A stretch of DNA of 64,000 bases from CAWINX01 sp963702055. GTDB lineage: Bacteria > Actinomycetota > Thermoleophilia > Solirubrobacterales > 70-9. How positions within the stretch are numbered: the first letter of the stretch is position 1; the number at the start of each line of letters is the position of its first letter. The stretch lies in NCBI GenBank assembly GCA_963702055.1, contig OY969702.1, positions 2,480,001-2,544,000 on the forward strand. Direction: 5' to 3'. The position numbers and the translations under genes are program-made. Below the pieces are notes generated by a model that worked only from the letters and a program-made list of their open reading frames with translations, did no database searches and was not told the DNA's origin. This document shows positions 54,819 to 64,000 of this stretch, in pieces.

Positions 54819-55601
54819 ATGGAGTTGATGGGGGTCGTCAACGTCACCCCCGACTCGTTCTCCGACGGGGGGCTATTTCTCGAGCCCGAGGCGGCGATCG
54901 CCCATGGGGCGCAGTTGGCTCGGGAGGGAGCGGCGATCCTCGACGTCGGGGGGGAGTCGACCCGGCCCGGGGCCGATGAGGTGGGCGTCGAGGAGGAGCT
55001 GGCGCGCACCCAGCCGGTCGTCTCCGACCTGGCGGCGCTGGGGCATCGGGTCTCTATCGACACCTCGAAGTCGGCGGTGGCCGCGGCGGCGCTCGACGCC
55101 GGCGCGACGATCGTCAACGATGTCACCGCCCTTCGCGGCGACCCGGAGATCGCGACGCTCTGCGCCGAGCGCGGTGCGGTCCTGGTGCTGATGCACATGC
55201 AGGGGACCCCGCGCACCATGCAGGAGGCGCCGTCCTACGGGGACGTGGTCGACGAGGTCAAGGCTTTCCTGGCGGAGCGGATGGAAGAGGCGGTTGCGGC
55301 GGGCGTCATGGAGGAGCGGATCTGGCTCGACCCCGGGATCGGCTTCGGCAAGGCGCTGGAGCACAACCTCGAGCTGCTGCGCCGGCTCGGCGAGCTGCGG
55401 GGGCTGGGGCGGCCGCTGGTGGTCGGCACCTCGCGCAAGAGCTTCATCGGCAAGATCGACGGGTCGGAGGCGGGCGAGCGGATCGGCGGAACGATCGCCT
55501 CCAGCGTGCTCGCCGCCGTGGAGGGCGCCGACGTGCTTCGCGTCCACGACGTCGCCGAGGTGGCCCAGGCGATCAAGGTCGCCGGCGCGGTGCTGGGATA
55601 G
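54819..55601 (+). CDS. folP: Dihydropteroate synthase
   Basis: A 260-residue TIM-barrel enzyme. MGVVNVTPDSFSDGG and ILDVGGESTRPGADEV are the two pterin/pyrophosphate signatures; MHMQGTPRTMQ and GTSRKSFIGKI complete the active site. It joins p-aminobenzoate to the pterin pyrophosphate and is the sulfonamide target. folP, folB and folK follow one another here; folE (GTP cyclohydrolase), often between ftsH and folP in other actinobacteria, is absent. Confidence 0.95.
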   Translation: MELMGVVNVTPDSFSDGGLFLEPEAAIAHGAQLAREGAAILDVGGESTRPGADEVGVEEELARTQPVVSDLAALGHRVSIDTSKSAVAAAALDAGATIVNDVTALRGDPEIATLCAERGAVLVLMHMQGTPRTMQEAPSYGDVVDEVKAFLAERMEEAVAAGVMEERIWLDPGIGFGKALEHNLELLRRLGELRGLGRPLVVGTSRKSFIGKIDGSEAGERIGGTIASSVLAAVEGADVLRVHDVAEVAQAIKVAGAVLG

Positions 55602-55604
55602 GTT
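55599..55604 (+). promoter_or_regulatory. -10 element TAGGTT, internal leaderless promoter for folB
   Basis: TAGGTT overlaps the folP stop codon; 8-nt gap, ATG at 55613. Confidence 0.4.
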
Positions 55605-55612
55605 GCCCCTCC

Positions 55613-56035
55613 ATGGAAGCTCACGGCAACGGGGTCGAGTCGAGCGTCGAGGTGGAGCTGCGCGGACTTTCCATCTATACGCACCACGGCGTCAGCGAGG
55701 CCGAGCGCGAGGTCGGCCAGCGCCTCGAGTTCGACGTCTCCTTCGACGTCCCCGACTGCGACGCGGTGCTCACCGATCGGCTCGAGGACACGGTCGACTA
55801 CGCGCAGGTCTGCGACATCGTCGCCCTGGCGGCTACCGAGCGCAGCTACAAGACGCTGGAGCGTCTCGCCCAGGTGGTGGGGGAGCGCCTGATGGAGCGC
55901 TACGGATGCGAGTCGGTCCGGGTCCGAGCGGCCAAGCCGGAGCCGCCCCTGCCCCTCGCCATCCAGGAGGTCGCCGTGGAGGTCACCCACGAGCGCGCCC
56001 TGGAAGAGGCCGAGGGGGACGACGACGAGGGGTAG
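55613..56035 (+). CDS. folB: Dihydroneopterin aldolase
   Basis: A 140-residue protein. ELRGLSIYTHHGVSEAEREVGQRLEFDVSFDV and DTVDYAQVCDIV are the family signature, with the catalytic Lys in the C-terminal VRAAKPEPP. It converts dihydroneopterin to hydroxymethyl-dihydropterin in folate synthesis. It lies between folP and folK (7-bp gap to folK). A short acidic tail is extra. Confidence 0.93.
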   Translation: MEAHGNGVESSVEVELRGLSIYTHHGVSEAEREVGQRLEFDVSFDVPDCDAVLTDRLEDTVDYAQVCDIVALAATERSYKTLERLAQVVGERLMERYGCESVRVRAAKPEPPLPLAIQEVAVEVTHERALEEAEGDDDEG

Positions 56036-56042
56036 CGCCGAC

Positions 56043-56525
56043 GTGCGGATCGGCTACCTGGGGTTCGGCTCGAATGTCGGCGACCGCGCCGATCACCTGC
56101 GCGGCGCGGTGCGGATGCTGGAAGAGCGGGGCGTCGAGGTCGAGGCGGTTTCCTCGATCTATGAGACCGAGCCGGTGGGAGAGGTGCTCGACCAGGCCGA
56201 CTTTCTCAATGCGGCGGTTCGTATCCGCACCGAGCTGGAGCCGGAGGAGCTACTCGACCTCTGCAAGGCGGTCGAGGCGGAGCGGGGGCGCGACCTCGAC
56301 GCCGCTCGGCACGGCCCCCGCCCGCTGGACGTCGACCTGCTGCTGCTCGGCGACTTGGAGCTGGAGACCGACCGCCTCACCCTGCCGCACCGCGAGGTGA
56401 CTACCCGCCGCTTTGTCCTCGCTCCTCTGTTGGAGCTTGACCCCGCGTTGGCGCTGCCCGACGGGACGCGTCTCGCCGAGGCTCTGGCGTCGCTAGGCGG
56501 CGGCCAGCGAGTTGAGCGGCTCTAG
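56043..56525 (+). CDS. folK: Hydroxymethyl-dihydropterin pyrophosphokinase
   Basis: A 160-residue HPPK. It starts at GTG (MRIGYLGFGSNVGDRADHLRGAV), with SSIYETEPVG and the RHGPRPLDVDLLLLGD motif holding the metal-binding Asp pair, then LPHREVTTRRFVLAPLLELDP. It pyrophosphorylates hydroxymethyl-dihydropterin for FolP. Its 3' end overlaps the convergent thioredoxin-fold gene by 33 bp. Confidence 0.95.
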   Translation: MRIGYLGFGSNVGDRADHLRGAVRMLEERGVEVEAVSSIYETEPVGEVLDQADFLNAAVRIRTELEPEELLDLCKAVEAERGRDLDAARHGPRPLDVDLLLLGDLELETDRLTLPHREVTTRRFVLAPLLELDPALALPDGTRLAEALASLGGGQRVERL

Positions 56526-57245
56526 CCAGGCGGGTGGGAGGATCGGCGGGATGTCGCCGGGGAGGTCGGGTTGAACCCGCTTGGCGAGGCGGCCCGCCGG
56601 CCGCGCTTCGATCAGCGGGCGCAGATCCTGGAGGGACATTGCGAGGCGGATGCTCGGGGCGATCTGGAAGTCGGCGGCGTTCAGTTCCTCGCCGTCGAGG
56701 GTGCCCGCCGCGATCATCTCGTCGATCCGCGTCAATTGCCCCCCGAGCGCGGCTAGGTCGGCGCGCACGTTCCCGTCGGTTGCCTGGTTGAGCCTGGCCG
56801 TGAGGGCGACGATCGGCGCTGCAGTCTTCAGTGCGAGCTCGATCGGAATGCCAAGCTTGGCGCCCTCTGAGAAGCTGCGCAGCGGAGCCCTGTCTCGCTT
56901 CAGTGCCCACCAGACCAGCTGGCGAACGGGATGCTGAAGCTCCTCGTCGCCGAAGCGCTCCGCCTCCTCGACGGCGACCCGCTTCCCGGGATCGACAGGG
57001 AAGAGGGCCGGCTCGGGCCGCAGGCGGTCCAGCTCGCGGGCGATCTCCCGGGTTCCCTGCACGCGCCGCCCATCCATCTTGAGCGCCGGCACGGTGTTGC
57101 GAGGGAAGCCCAGTGCCCGCACCACGACCTTGGAGATTGCCGGGAAGAGGTCGGTCCGCTTGAAGGGGATGCCCTTGTGCTTGAGCATCAGCTGCGCCGC
57201 CATACCCGGGTGCGACCCGGGAATCGTGTAGAGCCTCACCTTCAC
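56493..57245 (-). CDS. Glutathione S-transferase-like (thioredoxin-fold N-terminus) protein
   Basis: A 250-residue protein: N-terminal thioredoxin fold without a CxxC (KVRLYTIPGSHPGMAAQLMLKHKGIPFKRTDLFP, NTVPALKMDGRRVQGTREIARELDRL) and a helical C-terminal domain (about 90-240), the GST architecture. The GTG at 57245 is preferred over the ATG at 57254 because TAGGAT (57258-57253) overlaps that ATG and places the 7-nt spacing at the GTG. Substrate unknown; actinobacteria usually lack glutathione, so the cofactor may differ. Confidence 0.8.
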   Translation of the reverse strand: MKVRLYTIPGSHPGMAAQLMLKHKGIPFKRTDLFPAISKVVVRALGFPRNTVPALKMDGRRVQGTREIARELDRLRPEPALFPVDPGKRVAVEEAERFGDEELQHPVRQLVWWALKRDRAPLRSFSEGAKLGIPIELALKTAAPIVALTARLNQATDGNVRADLAALGGQLTRIDEMIAAGTLDGEELNAADFQIAPSIRLAMSLQDLRPLIEARPAGRLAKRVQPDLPGDIPPILPPAWLEPLNSLAAA

Positions 57246-57252
57246 GCGGGCC

Positions 57253-57258
57253 ATCCTA
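57253..57258 (-). promoter_or_regulatory. -10 element TAGGAT overlapping an upstream ATG
   Basis: TAGGAT, 7-nt gap, GTG at 57245 on the minus strand; the in-frame ATG inside the -10 cannot be the start of a leaderless mRNA. Confidence 0.6.
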
Positions 57259-57306
57259 TGCGCTTGGAGACTCAAAGCCAGCGTTTCCAGCGATAATCGC
57301 CCGGCC

Positions 57307-58083
57307 ATGCTTCTTGCGGTCGATGTCGGCAACACCCAGACCCACCTCGGCGCCTTCGATGGCGAGCGCCTCTCTGAGCACTGGCGCTTTCAGACCCGGG
57401 CCGGGGCGACCGGCGACGAGCTGGCCGAGCGGATCGGCGGCCTGCTCGCCCTGCGCGACATCGGTCTGGGTGACCTCGACGCGGTTTGCGTTTCCTCGGT
57501 GGTGCCGCCGCTCGGCGCTCAGTACGAGCAGCTCACCGAGCGCTACCTCGACGGCGCCGAGTGCCTGCTGATCGGCCCCGGCGTCAAGACCGGGATGCCG
57601 ATCCGGATCGATAACCCGCTTGAGGTCGGCGCCGACCGCCTCGTCAACGCGGTCGCCGCCTACGACCGGGTCGGCGGGGCCTGCGTCGTCGTCGATTTCG
57701 GCACCGGAATCAACTTTGACGCCGTCTCTGCGGAGGGCGAGTATCTGGGTGGGGCGATCGCCCCCGGCCTTGAGGTCTCTCTGACCGCGCTGGTCGAGCG
57801 CGCCGCCCGCATCCCCCGCATCGACCTGGCGGCCCCCGAGTCGGCGATCGGTCGCTCCAGCCGGGCGGCGATCCAATCGGGCGTGGTCTTCGGCTTCGCC
57901 GGCCTGATCGACGGCGTCGCGAGGCGGATCGAGGAGGAGCTGGGGGAGGCGAGGTTCTTGGCGACCGGCGGCCTCGCCGAGGCGATTGTTCCCTTCACCG
58001 AGACGATCGATGAGGTCGACGACTTGCTTACCCTGAAGGGGCTGCGCCTCATCCATGCCCGCAACGCGCCCACAGCTGACTGA
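57307..58083 (+). CDS. coaX: Type III pantothenate kinase
   Basis: A 258-residue ASKHA-fold kinase. MLLAVDVGNTQTHLGAFDG is the phosphate 1 motif, GADRLVNAVAAYDRVG and VVVDFGTGINFDAVSAEGEYLGGAIAPGL are the catalytic blocks, and SGVVFGFAGLIDG is adenosine-binding. It phosphorylates pantothenate in CoA synthesis without feedback by CoA. The dus gene overlaps its end by 29 bp. GATAAT at 57292-57297 is a plausible -10. Confidence 0.95.
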   Translation: MLLAVDVGNTQTHLGAFDGERLSEHWRFQTRAGATGDELAERIGGLLALRDIGLGDLDAVCVSSVVPPLGAQYEQLTERYLDGAECLLIGPGVKTGMPIRIDNPLEVGADRLVNAVAAYDRVGGACVVVDFGTGINFDAVSAEGEYLGGAIAPGLEVSLTALVERAARIPRIDLAAPESAIGRSSRAAIQSGVVFGFAGLIDGVARRIEEELGEARFLATGGLAEAIVPFTETIDEVDDLLTLKGLRLIHARNAPTAD

Positions 58084-59053
58084 TCCGTTCCGGATCGCCG
58101 ACGTCGAGATTGCCAATCGCGTCCTCCTCGCCCCTCTGGCCGGGATCGGCAACTGGTTCGTGCGCCTGCAGGCCAAACGCCACGGCGCCGGCTTGGCCGT
58201 CTCGGAGATGGTCTCCAGCTTCGGCCTGCACCACCGCAACGAGCGCACCCTGCGCGAGCTGATGCGGATCCACCCTGACGAGCACCCCGTCTCGATCCAG
58301 CTCTTCGGCCACGACGCCGAGGTGATGCGCTCCGGCGCGGCGATCGCCGCCGAGGCGGGCGCCGACCTGATCGACATCAACATGGGCTGTCCCGTCCGCA
58401 AGGTGCGAAAGACGGGCGCCGGCGCCGAGTTGTTGCGCGACCACGATTTGGCGCTGGCGTTGGCGCGCGGCGCCTCGGAGGGCAGTGGGTTGCCGGTGAC
58501 GGTGAAGCTGCGCTCGGGGATCGAGCCCGGCGACCGCTCCGGTTTCGAGCTGGCGCTGCGCCTCGTCGAGGAGGCGGGAGTGGCGGCGGTCGGCTTCCAC
58601 CCGCGTGCCGCCAAGGTCGGGCACAAGGGCGTCCCCGACTACGCGCTGACCCGCGAGCTGGTCGAGCGGGTCGACGTGCCGGTGATCGTCTCGGGCGGTC
58701 TGAGCAGCGCCGAGGCGGCGCGGCGCGCCTACGAGGAGTCCGGCGCCGACGCGGTGATGATCGCCCGCGGCGGGCTCGGCAACCCCTGGGTCTTCGAGGA
58801 GTTGACCGGACGCCGTGCGACGCCCCCGGACCGCGAGGAGATAGCGACCGAGCTGCTCTGGGTGATCGATCGCGCCGAGGAGCATTTCGGGGCGGAGCGG
58901 GCGGCGCGCTACTTGCGCAAGTTCTACCCGTGGTACATGGAGCCGCTCGAGGCCCCGTCCGCGATTGCGGACGAGCTTCAGCGAAGCGCCGACCTGGCGC
59001 GCGCCCGCGAGCTGATCGCCTCCTTGGCCGCGCCTGTGGGCGCACTTTCTTGA
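58055..59053 (+). CDS. dus: tRNA-dihydrouridine synthase (DusB-like)
   Basis: A 332-residue FMN enzyme. LLAPLAGIGNWFVRLQAK replaces the usual APMAGVTD start, DINMGCPVRKVRKTGAGAELLRD carries the catalytic Cys, and VKLRSG, FHPRAAKVGHKG and GADAVMIARGGLGNPWVF are FMN-site motifs. It reduces uridine to dihydrouridine in tRNA D-loops. It overlaps coaX by 29 bp, so the two are cotranscribed. The start ATG 58055 is upstream of the coaX stop. Confidence 0.93.
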   Translation: MPATRPQLTDPFRIADVEIANRVLLAPLAGIGNWFVRLQAKRHGAGLAVSEMVSSFGLHHRNERTLRELMRIHPDEHPVSIQLFGHDAEVMRSGAAIAAEAGADLIDINMGCPVRKVRKTGAGAELLRDHDLALALARGASEGSGLPVTVKLRSGIEPGDRSGFELALRLVEEAGVAAVGFHPRAAKVGHKGVPDYALTRELVERVDVPVIVSGGLSSAEAARRAYEESGADAVMIARGGLGNPWVFEELTGRRATPPDREEIATELLWVIDRAEEHFGAERAARYLRKFYPWYMEPLEAPSAIADELQRSADLARARELIASLAAPVGALS

Positions 59054-59059
59054 GCGGTA

Positions 59060-59225
59060 GGGCCCATCTCGTTAGGGGGCGGGCCACTGGGACGGTTCAG
59101 GACCAAGCGGGGCGGTCACGACGCGGATTCCGCATGGCAGCGCCATGTGGGATTCGCGACGGGGCCGAATCCGCGCAGTGTCCTGGGCCGTATCCAGGGG
59201 CGCGATCGCCTACCGAGATGGGCCC
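59060..59225. ncRNA. Candidate structured RNA / switch upstream of greA
   Basis: A 166-nt region closed by perfect 12-bp arms (59060-59071 with 59214-59225). Inside, 59122-59138 pairs with 59142-59158 in a 17-bp stem (3-nt loop) that uses three G.U pairs; the same 9-nt strand 59122-59130 could instead pair perfectly with 59167-59175. A CCTGG/CCAGG hairpin (59182-59186 with 59194-59198) follows. No known RNA family was recognised. Confidence 0.5.
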
Positions 59226-59239
59226 TGAGTCGGCCTCGC

Positions 59240-59245
59240 TATATT
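59240..59245 (+). promoter_or_regulatory. -10 element TATATT upstream of greA
   Basis: TATATT implies a start near 59252 and a greA leader of about 30 nt; its -35 region would fall on the right arm of the structured element. Confidence 0.5.
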
Positions 59246-59281
59246 TCCGCGCTCCCTGCAAGCAAAGCGAGGTCAGGACAA

Positions 59282-59761
59282 GTGAGTCGCCAGTCCGTAA
59301 TCACCCCCGAAGGGCTCGAGAAGCTCAAAGAGGAAATCGAGCACCTTTCGACCACGAAACGGCGCGAGGTCGCGGAGCGGATCAAGGAGGCGCGCGAGTT
59401 CGGCGACATCTCCGAGAACGCCGAGTACGACGACGCCAAGAACGAGCAGGCGCTGCTCGAGCAGCGCATCGCCCAGCTCGAGGAGCGGCTGCGTCGCGCC
59501 ACCGTGATCGACGAGAAGGACCTCGGCACCGACGAGGTCAAGTTCGGCTCGATCGTCCACGTCAAAGACCAGAAGACCGGCGACTCCCAGAAATTCCAGA
59601 TCGTCGGCTCGACCGAGGCCAACCCGGTCGAGCACAAGCTCTCTAACGAGTCGCCGATCGGCAAGGCGCTGGTAGGGCGCAAGCGCAACGACGTGGTCAG
59701 CGTCGAGGTCCCGCGCGGGCCGAAGAAGAAACTCAAAATCACCAAGATCGAAACGGCTTAG
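59282..59761 (+). CDS. greA: Transcription elongation factor GreA
   Basis: A 159-residue GreA. The N-terminal coiled coil has EGLEKLKEEIEHLSTTKRREVAERIKEAREFGDISENAEYDDAKNEQ with the acidic DISENAEYDDAK tip; the C-terminal FKBP-like domain has FGSIVHVKDQKTGDSQKFQIVGSTEANP and SPIGKALVGRKRNDVVSVEVP. It rescues backtracked RNA polymerase. The GTG 59282 gives the family length; the longer frame runs into the structured region. It is followed by lysS after 19 bp. Confidence 0.95.
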   Translation: MSRQSVITPEGLEKLKEEIEHLSTTKRREVAERIKEAREFGDISENAEYDDAKNEQALLEQRIAQLEERLRRATVIDEKDLGTDEVKFGSIVHVKDQKTGDSQKFQIVGSTEANPVEHKLSNESPIGKALVGRKRNDVVSVEVPRGPKKKLKITKIETA

Positions 59762-59768
59762 CGGTCGA

Positions 59769-59774
59769 TAGGCT
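59769..59774 (+). promoter_or_regulatory. -10 element TAGGCT, leaderless start of lysS
   Basis: TAGGCT, 6-nt gap, GTG at 59781. Confidence 0.6.
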
Positions 59775-59780
59775 CGCGCG

Positions 59781-61259
59781 GTGAGCGAGCCCGAGGGCCC
59801 CGAGCTTTCCGACGTTCTCCGCGACCGGCGGGAGAAGCTTGACCGCCTGCGCGAGGCGGGTGTCGATCCCTTCCCGCACGACTTCGCCGAACGCGAGGAC
59901 ATCGCCGAGGTGCGAGCGGCCCACGAGGGGCTGGCGCCCGGGATGGAGACCGAGTCCCGCCACCGCGTCGCGGGCCGGATCGCCGCCCGGCGCGGCCACG
60001 GCAAGGCCTGCTTCATCGACCTGCGCGACGGCAGCGGGCAGATCCAGATCCACGCCCGCGAGGACCTGCTCGGCGCCAAGCCCTACGAGCTTCTGGTCGA
60101 CCTCGACCTCGGCGACATCGTCGGCGTCGAGGGGACGGCACTGGCAACCCGGCGCGGGGGAGAGCTGACCCTGGCGATCGACCGCTGGCGACTGCTCTCC
60201 AAGAGCCTGCGCCCACCGCCGGACAAGTTCCATGGCCTCGAGGACACCGAGACGCGCTACCGCCGCCGCGAGCTGGACCTGATCGCCAACGAGGAGTCGC
60301 GCAAGGTCTTTGCGACCCGGTCCCGCACGATCGGCGAGGTGCGGCGCTGGCTCGACGACCACGGTTTCGTTGAGGTCGAGACGCCGGTCCTGCAGCCGCT
60401 CTACGGCGGCGCCCTGGCCCGGCCCTTCACCACCCATCACAACGCCCTCGACCGCGACTTCTACCTGCGAATCGCCACTGAGCTGTACTTGAAGCGGCTG
60501 GTTGTGGGCGGCATCGACCGCGTCTATGAGCTGGGCAAGGACTTTCGCAACGAAGGGGTGTCGCACAAGCACAACCCTGAGTTCACGATGCTCGAGTGGT
60601 ATGAGGCCTATGCCGACTACAGCAAGACCGCCCACGACCTCGAGCTGCTGGTCGCCGAGGTGGCGGAGCGGGTGCTCGGCACGACTGAGGTGGAGCGCGA
60701 CGGGGTGACGATCGATTTCGCCCCGCCCTGGAAGCGGCTGACGCTGCGCGAGGCGATCCGCGAGCGGACCGGAGTCGACATCGCCGAGCACCCGACCCGC
60801 GAGGCGCTGGCCGCCGCGATGGGGACCGAGCCCGACCCGGCCGAGGGGTGGGGGAAGCTGGTCGACGGCTTGCTCTCCAGGTCGGTCGAGCCGGAGCTGA
60901 TTCAGCCCACCTTCCTCCTCGACTACCCGGTGGAGCTGTCGCCGTTCGCGAAGGCCCATCGTTCTGAAGAGGGCCTGGTGGAGCGCTGGGAGGCCTTCGT
61001 CGGTGGCGTCGAGATCGCCAACTCGTTCAGCGAGCTGAACGATCCCGACGAGCAGCGCCGCCGCTTCGAGCAGCAGCGCGCCGAGTCCGAGCGCGGCGAC
61101 GAGGAGGCCCAGCCCTACGACGAGGCGTTCGTCGAGGCGCTCGAGCAGGGAATGCCGCCGACCGGCGGCGTCGGCCTCGGAATCGACCGCCTGGTGATGA
61201 TGCTGACCGGGGCGCGATCGCTGCGGGAAGTGGTGCTGTTCCCTGCGATGCGGACCTGA
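59781..61259 (+). CDS. lysS: Lysyl-tRNA synthetase, class II
   Basis: A 492-residue class II synthetase. OB-fold anticodon domain (HRVAGRIAARRGHGKACFIDLRDGSGQIQI), motif 1 (VRRWLDDHGFVEVETPVLQPLYGGALARPF), motif 2 (FRNEGVSHKHNPEFTMLEWYEAYADY) and motif 3 (GVGLGIDRLVMMLTGARSLREVVLFP). It charges tRNA-Lys. A PPxG-type insert is normal. It is followed by a terminator. It sits between greA and clpC, an order seen in several bacteria. Confidence 0.96.
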   Translation: MSEPEGPELSDVLRDRREKLDRLREAGVDPFPHDFAEREDIAEVRAAHEGLAPGMETESRHRVAGRIAARRGHGKACFIDLRDGSGQIQIHAREDLLGAKPYELLVDLDLGDIVGVEGTALATRRGGELTLAIDRWRLLSKSLRPPPDKFHGLEDTETRYRRRELDLIANEESRKVFATRSRTIGEVRRWLDDHGFVEVETPVLQPLYGGALARPFTTHHNALDRDFYLRIATELYLKRLVVGGIDRVYELGKDFRNEGVSHKHNPEFTMLEWYEAYADYSKTAHDLELLVAEVAERVLGTTEVERDGVTIDFAPPWKRLTLREAIRERTGVDIAEHPTREALAAAMGTEPDPAEGWGKLVDGLLSRSVEPELIQPTFLLDYPVELSPFAKAHRSEEGLVERWEAFVGGVEIANSFSELNDPDEQRRRFEQQRAESERGDEEAQPYDEAFVEALEQGMPPTGGVGLGIDRLVMMLTGARSLREVVLFPAMRT

Positions 61260-61270
61260 ACGGCGGCCAA

Positions 61271-61292
61271 AAGGCCGCTCCTAGCGGCTTTT
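61271..61292 (+). terminator. Terminator after lysS
   Basis: AAGGCCGCT-CCT-AGCGGCTTTT: 6-bp GC stem (61274-61279 with 61283-61288) extended by A/T pairs, then TTTT at 61289-61292. Confidence 0.85.
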
Positions 61293-61416
61293 CGGGGCCC
61301 GGGGCCGGTTGGGCGCCATCGGTATCGTTTAAAGGACACATGGGCGCCTCCCGATTACCGAAGGGCGTCTCCGGTACTTCCCCCGACGAACCGAGTTTGA
61401 ACAGGCAGAGAAACCT
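61293..61416. promoter_or_regulatory. clpC upstream region
   Basis: A 124-bp gap holding a GGCGCC pair around GGTATCGTTTAAAGG (about 61308-61352), with TATCGT (61321-61326) as a possible -10; no ClgR- or CtsR-type site was recognised with confidence. Confidence 0.4.

Positions 61417-64000
<2,584 letters not shown>

Overview
The window is a dense (about 90% coding), GC-rich (roughly 68-70% G+C) stretch of bacterial chromosome. Codon use with G/C third positions, genes for a BipA-type GTPase, class III nucleotide cyclase, CoaX, type III glutamine synthetase, ClpC and an ftsH-folP-folB-folK block, and very frequent leaderless starts behind TAnnnT -10 boxes point to a high-GC actinobacterium. The gene complement (DUF2252, YHYH protein, DUF6325/SHOCT pair, secreted subtilase) fits the class Thermoleophilia (Solirubrobacterales type) best, but that placement is inference from memory of families, not a database result. 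No rRNA, tRNA, CRISPR array, prophage or intact transposon was seen.

Layout. 1-6.2 kb: MoxR ATPase/VWA pair, a lipoprotein, a Ca2+/H+ exchanger and a peroxiredoxin operon, with a cluster of strong inverted repeats between exchanger and peroxiredoxin. 6.2-11 kb: acyl-CoA dehydrogenase behind a TetR-type operator, DUF2252 protein, DHA2 drug exporter, small zinc-ribbon protein. 11-20.2 kb: TypA, DEAD-box helicase and cold-shock protein, two secreted proteins (YHYH, subtilase with Glu in place of His), RecD2. 20.2-25.8 kb: small conserved proteins, cyclopropane synthase, a PIN/RHH toxin-antitoxin pair, a bactofilin-like membrane protein, cupin and NTF2 proteins. 25.9-27.8 kb is the most accessory-looking part: an AbiEi-like regulator with its own palindromic operator, a truncated downstream partner, and a second PIN/RHH module abutting the truncation. 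27.8-33.4 kb: exonuclease, DUF167, LLM oxidoreductase, YdeI, DUF4234, RlmN, Fic. 33.4-36.4 kb: P450, MFS exporter and mini membrane protein, translationally coupled. 36.4-44.5 kb: glutamine synthetase III, bifunctional beta-oxidation enzyme, Amt, LysR, Usp. 44.5-51.3 kb: HAD hydrolase, a three-domain cell-wall hydrolase, nucleoside phosphorylase-like protein, MerR-cyclase fusion. 51.3-64 kb: housekeeping run tilS-hpt-ftsH-folPBK, coaX-dus, greA-lysS and clpC (cut by the window end).

How things fit together: tilS-hpt-ftsH is a classical conserved order; folP-folB-folK make tetrahydrofolate precursors; GSIII and Amt sit close together as nitrogen assimilation functions; the acyl-CoA dehydrogenase and the hydratase/dehydrogenase fusion are beta-oxidation steps. 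The csp and DEAD-box genes converge on one terminator and are plausible cold-adaptation partners.

The strongest unexplained signals are (i) a mutually exclusive, G.U-containing hairpin system of about 165 nt in front of greA, (ii) a small family of palindromes with core GTGYAACGCGTT placed after genes, (iii) a 26-bp perfect inverted repeat beginning at the exchanger stop codon, (iv) a consistent TAnnnT + 6-8 nt + start-codon arrangement at about 25 genes, which also resolves several start sites, and (v) the AbiEi-like locus with truncated partner.
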